A DNA stretch of 64,000 nucleotides, taken from positions 57,613,766 through 57,677,765 of the forward strand of contig NC_072801.1 of assembly GCF_028583425.1 (NCBI RefSeq). Direction: 5' to 3'. A model generated the notes under the pieces. That model searched no databases and was not told the DNA's origin. It saw nothing but the letters and a program-made list of their open reading frames with translations. A program made the translations under genes and the position numbers. Each line of letters starts with the position of its first letter. The stretch's first letter is position 1. Positions 12,701 to 20,392 of this stretch are shown here, piece after piece. This DNA comes from Eublepharis macularius. Taxonomy: Eukaryota; Chordata; Lepidosauria; Squamata; Eublepharidae.

Positions 12701-15700
12701 CCCCATACCCTGTAAAAGAAAGCCTTACTCCCTAAAAATGTTGCCTCCCAATTCACAAACAGAGCCAGTGAGTGCACCGTAGCTGATAGCATAGGGTCTA
12801 GATGGGAAAGAACCAGATTCAGCATAAAGGAGAAAATTTGCTATCATTGGGGAATTCGCCATTTCTCAATCTGACTTAACTTCAAAAAGTGGTTGTGAGA
12901 AAAAATAAAAGGAAGCAAGAGCTAAAAACTGTAGTTAATAAACAACCAAGGCTCACCTGTGCTTCCTTTTCTTTGACTCTGACCTGGGGGGGAAAAAAGA
13001 TCTTATATGCTGCAACTGGTTGCCAGATACCAGGACATATGATGCTGTATCCTCACCTCACCCCCACCCCCCAGCCCAAATTAAGGCTGTTGGGCCTCCA
13101 AAATATGATGCTTCTCAAAGTGTGAAGTCTCCATTCCCCAACATGTCACCTTGACAGCTTAGGTGTTACAAAAACTTATTGTTGATAACATACTCCATAG
13201 TATTTAAACACAAGAAGAACAAGCTTTAAGACTATCTCTACCCATCATGCAACAATTTTCATATGGAAAACTGGAGAAAGACTATGTTCTGTTACAGAAA
13301 GCAAAAAAGGCAGTTTTCCTCTCATTCATACTTGACCAAAACAGAAGAAACCATCCACTACTAAGGAATAATTGGTAGTGATGACCATGAACCCAACAGA
13401 GAAAAATTATCTTGGAGTTTAGTTCACATTTTCCAGAATACTCTCGTACCTGTGTTTCTTTTTCTTTGAGCTTTTTTTCCTCTCTCTTCGAGAAGGTGAT
13501 CTGCTCTCAGATCTTAAAAATGCAAGCAGAAGGGGAATGTTACATGTTTTAAAGGGGCTATAATGAGCCCTGAAGTCAATGCTCCTTTATCCTGTCCCAT
13601 CAATCCAAATCTTGCTGCCTTTAAACAAAGGTGCACACGTTACTGTTCTTCTTTCTCTCCCCAGCCCTCAACTCCCACACTCATCCTTCAGAGCTAAGGC
13701 CAAAAGTCTTGGCCCACTCACCCACCTGCCTCTATCTTTCTTCTTTTTCTTCTTTTTCTGTTTTGGAGAGGGTGAACGGGAACTGCTGGACTCTCTGACA
13801 AGAGTATGAAGAGGAAGACAGAGAGTGAAGGATTAACTGCCAAAATATCCAACCAGTTTTCACTCAATCTTGCCCAATTACCTTCCTTACTACAGACCCC
13901 ATCCCACTTGGCTTTTGTCTATGGAGGACCCACAATTCCCAGAATGACCTTTTTTGTGGTCAAAGGAGATCCCTTTTCTTCATTGGAAGAAAAAGCTGGA
14001 TGGATCCAACCCAATGCCTCTTCCATTCTTCCTCCAATCCAGTCATCTTATAGAAAATATAGTAGCAGTAGAAATGGAAAAGTACCAGTGTGTATCTGTT
14101 GCCCACCAGCACTGAGCACAGGGATGGTGAAAGGACTTTAAAAATCATGGTCTCACCACTATGTTTATATTATAACATGAAATCTTAGGAAGAGTTGAAG
14201 ATAAGTTTTGTGTCATTTTCTTTGGTTCTAATAAAAAGAATTACATGGGTGGTAGCTTGTTTTTAGAAATGGAAAGCGGAAAGTCTTTTGTGTTCTGCCA
14301 GCAAGGGTCTGCCTGCCTTCTCTGATCCACTACCTCTCAGTCGGGATCTCCACATACCTGTACTGCTTTTGCTGCTCCTGCTGCTGTTTAGCTGCAGCAG
14401 CTGTTGCAGCTTCCTTTGCCCTACGGTTAGGGTCAAAGGAGCTTCCATCCACATAGTTGTCACTAATACCAAATGCAGCTCGGAGCCGCTCATTCTTCTT
14501 CTCATTGGCCTCAGCCAGCTGATGAGTTTCTGTGACACTGGGGAAGAACAAAAGCAGTTAACTGGAAAGGGAGGAATGAAGCTGAGGTGAGTCTGAAGCA
14601 TGGGAAGAGCTCAGAAACAATAGGCTGCAACAGGGACAGCAGAGAGACAAGATGTCAAGGTATCAGAACCAAGATCCACTGAGACACCTTACTTACGTTG
14701 ATTTCTGCTGCTGTTCTCCCTCCTTGACCACTGCTACATCTTTCTCCAGAAGCATCATCCGAAAAGTGGCTACCTTCTCTTGGATCTCTCCTTCTCCATA
14801 CCTAATTTGTAAACATCGAAAAAAAATTCAGGAGGCCTACCAGGTACTAGATGGGTGCTATCACGGCACAACAGAACTTCCAAGCATAAAATTCAAGTCC
14901 AGTAGCACCTTAAAGATCAACATTTTTTTTCAAAATACAAGCTTTCTTGACTCAAAGTTCACTTCATTAGATAGAAAAGTGAGCTTTGATCCATGAAAGC
15001 TTATGCTACCCTGGAAAATTGTATTGGTCTTTAAGGTGCTACTGATCACAAATTTTGTCCTACTAACAAGCCCAATCTCATCAGCTCAAAAGCTAAGCAG
15101 GGTCAGCCTTGGTTAATAACTGGACTGGAGACCTATGAAGACAACCAGGGTTGCTATGCAGAGGAAGGCAATGGGAAACCACTTGTTAGTCTCTTTCCCT
15201 GAAAACCCCAGTAGGGTTTGCCATACATCAGCTTTGACTTGATGGCATTTTCCAACAACATCATAGCTACCTACCTGAATTCACCTCCAATCACAATCCT
15301 ATGGAAGGCTGAGAACTTTTATCTAGTATTAGGAAAGAGCCTCAACCATGAAATGTAAACCAAGAGGTTTTTGCTCCAAATCTTACCTCTTACTAATTTT
15401 GATATTTATAGACCACTTTGCTTCCCAATGAGAACCCGAAGTGGCTTACAATATAGTTCTTTTCATTTCCATTTTATCCTTGAGACAACCCTGGGAGGGA
15501 AGGATAAGTTAAGTGTGATTGGTCCAAAGTTACCCAGTGAGCTTCCATGACAAGGCGGATTCTTTCAAATCCTAGCCTGATAATAACCACTACAGCACAC
15601 TGGCTCTGTTGGTTCATCTCTCTGTACTGAACAGGTCAGGTGGGCTTCGGCAAGGTACTCTCAGCCTCCACCACACATGTATGTATTCAATGCTGCTTTT

Positions 15701-16546
15701 CAGCCAAAGATTGGCTTCTAAACAGCTTGCAACAATTTAAAATATAGATATAAATAAACTATTATTAACAGCATTGAAGGAAGCAGCTTCTGTTGAAGTA
15801 TCTGTCCAGGCATAGTGGAAAGGTGCCTAGCTGGCCTCAAGAATGGCAGCCAGGAGAAAGAATGGTCTCAGATGGATTTGGATCAAAGCATTTGGATCAA
15901 GATCAATATAAAATTGATAATATTGGTTTACCTTACAAGGCTGATAATTCCACAGTACTATACAAATCTTATTGTTACTATTACTGTCAACTGAGCTTAA
16001 TTTTCACCGCATATAAAAAAAATGTGGTTTTCCATCCTGGAATCCAGCAGAATTAGCTTTCCAAACGCAACTATCCTTATAATCCCCAAATAGTTGTACA
16101 ATCAAAATCTTACCTTACTAATTAAGTAACAGACTCACAGCACTTATGAGTTCAGGAAAAATGTCCAAATTGGGTGCATCCCATTCTCCCATTCATTTGA
16201 TCCATTTGCAGCCACTGCCAATCTCCGTTCTCGTTTTTAAAGGAGCACACAACTATACCTCTAACTAAGTAACACATGCTTCACCCTCCCACCCTGTGAC
16301 AACCTACCCCTGCTCCTCCATGAGCTCAGCCAGCTCTAAGCATTTCAGCTCAACCTTCCGCTTGCGCTCGTGATCCAGGATATCCTGGTTAGGTTTTTTG
16401 ACCAAGGACGACTCCAGCTTCCTCAACTCCTCTTCCGACTTGTAATCTGTACGATCCTTCTTATGGCGCACAGCTGACAGGTTGCGCTGCACGTAACCGT
16501 TGGTGCCACTGCCCCGGGGAGTGGGGAGTCCTATCCCATTGTACAT
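3745..16546 (-). CDS. SRRM2: SRRM2 (serine/arginine repetitive matrix protein 2, SRm300), whole coding span
   Basis: SRRM2 is a very large nuclear-speckle scaffold and spliceosome component; its N-terminal cwf21 region contacts the PRPF8 part of U5 snRNP. I place 14 coding exons on the minus strand: 16546-16308, 14801-14697, 14537-14358, 13794-13726, 13512-13450, 12983-12957, 12607-12557, 12463-12374, 12264-12069, 11934-6977, 5998-5738, 5059-4934, 4799-4683 and 3754-3745. All introns are GT-AG, and the summed length of 6492 bases keeps frame to a TAA stop, giving 2163 residues. Most junctions are phase 2; the one before the giant exon is phase 0. The N-terminus (MYNGIGLPTPRGSGTNGYVQ), the YVDGSSFD block, the KPIDSLRDSRSLSYSP block and the RSP C-terminus match vertebrate SRRM2. 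From memory human SRRM2 has 2752 residues, so this protein is about 590 shorter. Exon edges were read by eye. Confidence 0.96.
4683..4799 (-). CDS. SRRM2: SRRM2 coding exon 13
   Basis: 117 bases encoding DRSRDRSLQRNRRSISRSPG, then RKRRRTSPSPRATRRRTS. It ends AG|GTAATG, leaving a split Arg codon. Corresponds to human HKRRRETPSPRPMRHRSS. Confidence 0.92.
4934..5059 (-). CDS. SRRM2: SRRM2 coding exon 12
   Basis: 126 bases encoding SRSPRKPIDSLRDSRSLSYS followed by PAERRR and a Pro-rich stretch ending RDRR. The first block is nearly identical to human SRRM2 and is the best single diagnostic of the gene's C-terminus. Acceptor TACAG, donor GTAGGT. Confidence 0.95.
5738..5998 (-). CDS. SRRM2: SRRM2 coding exon 11 (second long poly-serine tract)
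   Basis: 261 bases, residues 1993-2079. After LPSPEQKEG and GKHKRRSR comes a run of Ser at about 2020-2057 broken by one Ala, then PKTGPQAQAKVATKKKPSP. Human SRRM2 has the same pair of long C-terminal Ser tracts split between exons. The Ser run uses TCC, TCT, TCA, TCG, AGC and AGT codons; on the plus strand it reads as a GAG/GAA-rich run. Confidence 0.93.
6977..11934 (-). CDS. SRRM2: SRRM2 giant exon 10 (RS-repeat exon, 4958 bases)
   Basis: Open for 1652 codons (residues 341-1992). Layout: a mixed Ser/Pro/Lys lead (341-570); an array of RSRSRTPPRRG-type units (about 576-746); long arrays of RRSRSGSSP...KSRSP units of about 25-30 residues (about 760-1250); a pure Ser run (about 1266-1291); a second array of KSRTPPRRRRSGSSPRPR units (about 1440-1560); a less repetitive Pro/Ser region; and a C-terminal Ser tract (about 1940-1970). 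The SP/TP and RS dipeptides are typical targets of CLK, SRPK and proline-directed kinases. The last donor splits a codon (CA|GTAAGA). I see no counterpart of the human Ala-rich NLASPRTP-type block. Confidence 0.96.
12069..12264 (-). CDS. SRRM2: SRRM2 coding exon 9
   Basis: 196 bases, residues 275-340, ending at donor GTAAAA with phase 0. It encodes a diverged low-complexity segment with RRQSQSPSATSQKRG and RQGRSTSPRHSREKQE. Assignment rests on position, phase and splice sites more than on similarity. Confidence 0.88.
12374..12463 (-). CDS. SRRM2: SRRM2 coding exon 8
   Basis: 90 bases encoding a Ser-rich segment (STSESTSQKDRRDRSSSPDG, then SSSSDGSRS). Acceptor TTTAG, donor GTATTA. Counterpart of the human RSTSADSASSSDTSRSRS region. 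Confidence 0.9.
12557..12607 (-). CDS. SRRM2: SRRM2 coding exon 7
   Basis: 51 bases encoding SPSPKSKHKSKEKKRK, matching the human RSPTPKSKRKSKDKKRKR segment. Acceptor CTCAG, donor GTAAAC. Length divisible by three. Confidence 0.92.
12957..12983 (-). CDS. SRRM2: SRRM2 coding exon 6, 27-base microexon
   Basis: A 27-base exon encoding SESKKRKH between a polypyrimidine tract ending CCCAG and donor GTGAGC. Length is a multiple of three, so skipping would keep the frame. It fills exactly the step between exons 5 and 7 seen in the human protein (SESESKKRKHRSPTPKSK). Confidence 0.9.
13450..13512 (-). CDS. SRRM2: SRRM2 coding exon 5
   Basis: 63 bases encoding an Arg/Ser/Lys segment with SPSRRERKKSSKKKKH. 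Acceptor TTAAG, donor GTACGA. Too short for simple ORF finding; placed by phase, splice sites and match to vertebrate SRRM2. Confidence 0.92.
13726..13794 (-). CDS. SRRM2: SRRM2 coding exon 4
   Basis: 69 bases encoding RESSSSRSPSPKQ followed by a run of seven Lys and DRGR, closely matching the equivalent human segment. A Lys-rich nuclear localisation type tract. Acceptor GTCAG, donor GTGGGT. Confidence 0.93.
14358..14537 (-). CDS. SRRM2: SRRM2 coding exon 3
   Basis: 180 bases, residues 115-174 plus two bases. It encodes VTETHQLAEANEKKNERLRA and then GISDNYVDGSSFDP, both diagnostic of vertebrate SRRM2, followed by a short Ala/Gln-rich tail (AAATAAAAKQQQ) where the human protein is Pro/Lys rich. 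Donor GTATGT follows. Confidence 0.95.
14697..14801 (-). CDS. SRRM2: SRRM2 coding exon 2 (cwf21 domain)
   Basis: This 105-base exon completes codon 80 (Gly) and encodes residues up to 114, including EIQEKVATFRMMLLEKDV, the core of the cwf21 domain. It lies between acceptor TTAG and donor GTAAGT. The upstream phase of 2 is kept. Confidence 0.95.
14890..15048. repeat. Foldback repeat, TAGCACCTTAAAG family
   Basis: A dispersed squamate-type element. One end reads AGTAGCACCTTAAAGATC; the other, in inverted orientation, TGGTCTTTAAGGTGCTACT. The middle has complementary segments around TGAGCTTTGATCC. It sits in the SRRM2 intron between coding exons 1 and 2. Family name unknown to me. Confidence 0.7.
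15065..15258 (+). mobile_element. 5S rRNA-derived SINE (5S-Sauria-like)
   Basis: The head (AAGCTAAGCAGGGTC, then TTGGTTAATAACTGGA and GGAGACC) matches the internal promoter part of 5S rRNA. The body holds AGGCAATGGGAAACCACTT, and the tail TTTGACTTGATGGC. It lies in an SRRM2 intron. It is not a working 5S gene. Confidence 0.8.
15400..15610 (-). mobile_element. tRNA-derived MIR-like SINE remnant
   Basis: Reads on the minus strand from a tRNA-like head (the region TAACCACTACAGCACACTGG on the plus strand) to an AT-rich tail (TTGATATTTATAGACC). The same family recurs several times in the window. Diverged, so old. Confidence 0.65.
16308..16546 (-). CDS. SRRM2: SRRM2 coding exon 1 (cwf21-proximal N-terminus)
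   Basis: Encodes residues 1-79 and two bases of codon 80. The start ATG (16546-16544) has a good context, GCGCCATGT. The exon ends before donor GTAGGT at 16307. An acceptor AG lies just 5' of 16583, so about 37 bases of 5'UTR share this exon. The sequence is the most conserved part of SRRM2: the MYNGIGL start, then a charged helix with DHERKRKVELKCLEL. This segment with the next exon forms the yeast Cwc21-like module that binds Prp8. Confidence 0.97.
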
Positions 16547-17339
16547 GGCGCTCACAGACTAGCACCACTGGTGCCTCCAGTACCTAGAGGAAAATACCCA
16601 GAAAGGTAAATAAAGGAAGCAGCAAAAAAAATGACAGCTTTTGCCAGTATTTTCCACATACCAGAAAGATGACATCTCCCTCAACCCAATCAAGAACAGA
16701 AATGCAGATACATACAGCCAAAACACATTTCAGACATAAGTAGAAGTCCTTTCCCCACAAATAACTACTTATGAGCCCAGCCTACACCTTTCCCATCTCA
16801 GTCCCAACTATTGAGATTCCCTCGGAAAGTATATCTTTAACTTCATTGTTTCCTAAAGCCATCTCTGCATCTCCTTCCAATTTGGCCACCTCAACGCTAA
16901 AACTGTACATCCTTACCTTTCACTTGTAACTTTCCATCCCAACATATGCTCCCTTCACTACCCACACTACCTTTTGAAATTTAACCCTTTCCAATAGCCC
17001 CAAAGCACATGTTCCCCCTATACCTGCCTCTGCACAAATCCTTATTTCCTATTATTCCACCCTTCCCATTCTGTCATGCTTTCTGCACCCCCAAGCACCA
17101 TTAAGATGCCTTCCAAAAACCTGTTTTTCAGCCTACAACACCTGCTTGAAACACCCCCACACACAATGCTATTCCTTGGTCCAAGAGTATGTCTACCCAA
17201 GAGCTGCTATTGCCAAGTGACAAAAAGGATCCAGCACCCTCTGCTGGAGCCCCCCAGCAGATTCAACCCCCTTCTATCTAACTATTCTGCCCTACATAAT
17301 TATACCCCCTCCAAGCCTCTCTTACCTAGCTATAACAAC

Positions 17340-17545
17340 AGTTCATTTGTATGCCGCTCTTCTGAACAGATTAATACCCACTCAAAGGAGGGAACAAAGT
17401 CAGTGTTATCTTCACAATACAGCTGGAGAGGTGGGGCTATAATGAGTGGCTTACTCAAGGCCACTTGGTGAGTTCATGGCAGTAATGAGATCCAAACCAT
17501 CAAAGAGCTGCATCGCATCCCAACCACTTGACCACAACACTACCC
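17340..17545 (-). mobile_element. tRNA-derived MIR-like SINE remnant
   Basis: A diverged minus-strand copy. The tail side (TTTGTATGCCGCTCTTCTG), a middle CAAGGCCACTTGGTGAG, and the head side (CCAACCACTTGACCACAAC) are recognisable. Confidence 0.5.
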
Positions 17546-17649
17546 CAGCTACAGATTTCTTATTAGCCACACACACCCCTGGTTATAAACTTCCCATTTG
17601 GTCCCTCCTACGATTATTACCTACTCACTGGTCTGCAGTAGAACAGTAA

Positions 17650-17795
17650 GACTTGAGTCCAGTAGCACCTTAGAAACTCACAAGATTTTCAAAGTATAAG
17701 CTTTTGAGAGAATGTCCAAAGGAGCTCTGACTCGCAAAAGCTTACACTCCGAATATCTTGTTGGTCTCTAAGGTGCCACTAGGCTGAAATTCTGC
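17650..17795. repeat. Foldback repeat, TAGCACCTTAAAG family
   Basis: Begins GTCCAGTAGCACCTTAGA and ends TTGTTGGTCTCTAAGGTGCC, with inverted complementary halves around AAAGCTTACACTCC. Confidence 0.65.
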
Positions 17796-18179
17796 TACCT
17801 TCCAAAATCCTTGCACCTGGATACCATCCGAGTATAATCTCTCCACCTACCTAGCGAAACCCCAGTGGATGGAAGGGAGGCACAAAAAAAGAAAGGCACA
17901 GATGAAAGGGGTGGCGGTAAACTTCCTATTAAACTGCTTTGGAAAAGCAGCACCAATATAATTTCTAGGCTTGCTTAGCGGGCTCCAACCTCCGCCTAGT
18001 CATTAACCCCCCATATCAAGCCCCTCCCCTAATTAGACCCCCTCTGGAAACAACCCCCGATTGAGACCCTTCACCTCCAGTCCTATCAGCACCATTTTCA
18101 AAGCCTTCTTCTTCGCCGTTAACAACCCTCCCCCCGCCGAGGCCTACATGCCATTCCCCACCCCCGCCCCAAATTACCA

Positions 18180-18620
18180 CGGCTCCCCCCTTTCCCCCCC
18201 CCCCCAAGCTTAGCTACCCCCACCTTCCAGCCGCCACCCCGCGGGCCTCTCCCCCTCACGCTGCCCGGGGAGGCCGCTGTCTCTCGCTGCGCCACTCGCT
18301 CGCGCTCCCTCACCCGACGCAGCAGCAGCAGCCGCGGCGCAGGCGGAGGGTGAGGGAAGGGAGGAGGGACGCTGGAACCGCCCCCCCTCCCGTCCAATTC
18401 GCTCCCGTCTGGCCCTCGCTTCGCGCGAGGGGAGATGGGAAACGTAGTCTTCTCTCCGACCACTGGGCCTTTCGTAGCAATAAGGTTCCCGCAGGGAAAA
18501 AGACTACGAGTCCCAAAATGCCCCAGAAGCAGCGCGAAGGTCGGCCGCCATTTTCTAAAGCGCTTAAGGTAGAGAGTCATAGAGATGGGTGTCTGAGGCA
18601 AGAATCGTCTTTATTTTTTT
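18180..18620 (-). promoter_or_regulatory. SRRM2: SRRM2 CpG-rich promoter and predicted noncoding first exon
   Basis: A sharply GC- and CpG-rich block lies upstream of the first coding exon. On the minus strand a donor-like GGTGAGGG is present at about 18313, suggesting a noncoding exon that splices to the acceptor at 16584. A YY1-type site (AAAATGGCGGC on the minus strand, about 18543-18553) and two ZNF143-like sites (about 18434-18450 and 18502-18520) fall here. No TATA box. This is a typical housekeeping promoter; the exact start site is not readable. Confidence 0.65.
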
Positions 18621-18739
18621 CCCTCTTTCTCTTCCTTTTTCTCTATCACACACAACAGTCAGATAGGCGCACAATGTAAAGTCGAGATTTGACAGTTATG
18701 AGGGAAAGTGAAACGAAGAGTTAACGTTCCTCCCATGAG

Positions 18740-18880
18740 CACCCGCGCGGTCCCAAATTAGAACGGAGGGGGCGGAATACAGAAGGGAGGCGCAAGGCTC
18801 GCGAGATTTCTCCCCCTCTGAAAGGCCGCCGTGACTCTCGTTATGTCGCGTGGTTTGGATGAATTCTGGGAAGTGCTGTT
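18740..18880. promoter_or_regulatory. Second CpG cluster with BANP-type TCGCGAGA element
   Basis: A separate CpG-rich patch 200 bases further out holds TCGCGAGA at 18799-18806, the core of the element bound by BANP at CpG promoters, next to GC boxes (GGGGGCGG). It may drive a divergent plus-strand transcript or be an upstream part of the SRRM2 promoter. No ORF follows. Confidence 0.4.
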
Positions 18881-19281
18881 TTTACTGTCTTCTTAGCCCT
18901 ATAATTTTAACGGAGGCAACTTAGGAGGAGGACTGCAACTTCAAGAAAGCATTGCGTGCTGGAGGGGAAATGGAGACGTCATCGATGGAAGATGTTCCTA
19001 GAGAGATTTTGCCGCAGAGCCTGATGGGAAATTTTGATTTATTTATTTTGTGTACAAATCCCCCGTAGCCTTGCAAAAGGATGGGAAATGAGCAGAAAAT
19101 GTATGGCGTTTATCTTCCCATCATGTAGCCATCTGCCATTTTGTTAGCCCGCTACATCTTCTATTTTACGAACATGATGCGCGCAATTTGCTTTTTAATT
19201 CGTAAGAGTGGGACTTAAAAACAATTAAAGAACTGCATTACCCGGAACGTGCTTTTCAAAAAGCTCCTTTACCAGTGCCCC

Positions 19282-19296
19282 CTGGGAAATGTAGTT
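19282..19296 (+). promoter_or_regulatory. ZNF143/SBS-like site
   Basis: CTGGGAAATGTAGTT is the reverse complement of the ACTACAnTTCCCAG core bound by ZNF143. It stands about 1 kb upstream of the SRRM2 promoter, in non-coding sequence. Confidence 0.4.
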
Positions 19297-19303
19297 GTCT
19301 TCT

Positions 19304-19480
19304 AGGGATGCCAGCTCCAGATTGGGAAATTTCTGGAGATTTGGGGGTAGAGCCTGGAGAAGGCAGGATTTGGGGAAAGGAGGGACCTCCGCGAGGTATA
19401 ACATCATAGAGTCTACCCTCCAAAGCAGCCATTTTCTGCAGAGGAACTGATCTCTGCCAGCAGATGTCCTGCAACCATCC
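19304..19480 (-). repeat. Dispersed repeat, family A (AGGGTTGCCA ... TTCTGGAGATTTGGGG)
   Basis: A roughly 180-base repeat seen in both orientations in this window. Diagnostic parts: GGAAATTTCTGGAGATTTGG, GAGTCTACCCTCCAAAGCAG, and GCCATTTTCTGCAGAGGAAC. This copy reads in reverse. Confidence 0.7.
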
Positions 19481-19497
19481 AAGTACGTGGCATTTTG

Positions 19498-19672
19498 GTT
19501 GCCAACCTCCAGGGGAAGCTTGGCGATCTGGAATTACAAGTTATTTCCAGACTATGGAGATCAGTTACCTGGAGAAAATGGCTGCTTCAGAGGGTGGACT
19601 CGATGGCATTATACTCCAGTGAGGATCCTCTCATACCCTGCCCTTCTCAGGCTACATGTCTAAATCTTCAGG
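19498..19672 (+). repeat. Dispersed repeat, family A
   Basis: Forward copy beginning GGTTGCCAACCTCCAGGGG and including CTGGAGAAAATGGCTGCTTC and GTGGACTCGATGGCATTATA. It faces the copy just upstream head to head and is followed by a GAAA microsatellite. Confidence 0.7.
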
Positions 19673-19673
19673 A

Positions 19674-19721
<48 letters not shown>

Positions 19722-19722
19722 A
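19673..19722 (+). repeat. (GAAA)n microsatellite
   Basis: About 12 uninterrupted GAAA units, directly after a family A repeat. Confidence 0.9.
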
Positions 19723-20066
19723 GCTAATATATGTCAGTGCTAGTGATGCAGTACAAAACAGCTACTGTCTTTACCCAAAAGGAAGAAGGTCTTGAATGTA
19801 TCATGACCCCCTTAAACGTTTATCACTGTTCATGCCTGTAATGTGCACATTTAAGTTACCCTCTTTTTCTTGAGGGCACATGGGGTGAGGTGAGGACTAG
19901 TCTTCCGTTCATGCTCTTATGCTAACCTCTTTACTGCAGCATCTTACACAAACTTTCAGTGTAAGGTGACAAGACTTCACAGCTGAATCATTTCATAGAG
20001 AAGCAGCTGTCCAGCCCAATCCTAAAAAGCTGTTAGAAGACACATTGCAGTTTGGGTAATATTAAC

Positions 20067-20384
20067 TAGGGGTTTTTTTCTGAGAAAAGAGGTGGTAGAA
20101 CTCAGGACCACACAATGACGTCACTTTGGGTCAGCTGGAACAAGGGGGTAGTTTTTTAAAGTTTAAATCGCCCTTGGTGAAAATGATCACATGGCCGGTG
20201 TCCCCGCCCCCTGATCTCCAGCCAGAGGGGAGTTTAGATTGCCCTCTGCACCTCCGAGCAGCACAGAGGGCAATCTAAACTCCCCTCTGTCTGGAGATCA
20301 GGGGGCGGGGACACCGGCCATGCAACCATTTTAAAGAGGTGCCGGAACTCCGTTCCACTGCATTCCCGCTGAAAAAAAACCCTG
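20067..20384. mobile_element. hAT-type nonautonomous foldback element with 8-bp target duplication
   Basis: 318 bases flanked by ATATTAAC at 20059-20066 and 20385-20392. Ends are TAGGGGTTTTTTTC and its inverted counterpart GAAAAAAAACCCTG. Inside lie GAGGTGCCGGAACTCCGTTC and a long perfect palindrome around CAATCTAAACTCCCCTCTG and CCTGATCTCC. No ORF. The 8-bp duplication and CAGGG-like ends fit hAT. Confidence 0.85.
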
Positions 20385-20392
20385 ATATTAAC

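Larger units (their letters stand above)
16584..18180 (-). other. SRRM2 5' intron, with two old repeats
   Basis: Inferred intron between the noncoding first exon and coding exon 1. It is mostly plain, T/C-rich on the plus strand at 16.8-17.3 kb, and holds a tRNA-SINE remnant (17340-17545) and a foldback repeat (17650-17795). No further exon seen. Confidence 0.5.

Noticed and set aside
15065-15258. 5S rRNA gene
   Set aside because: Only part of the 5S head is present, followed by a SINE body and tail.
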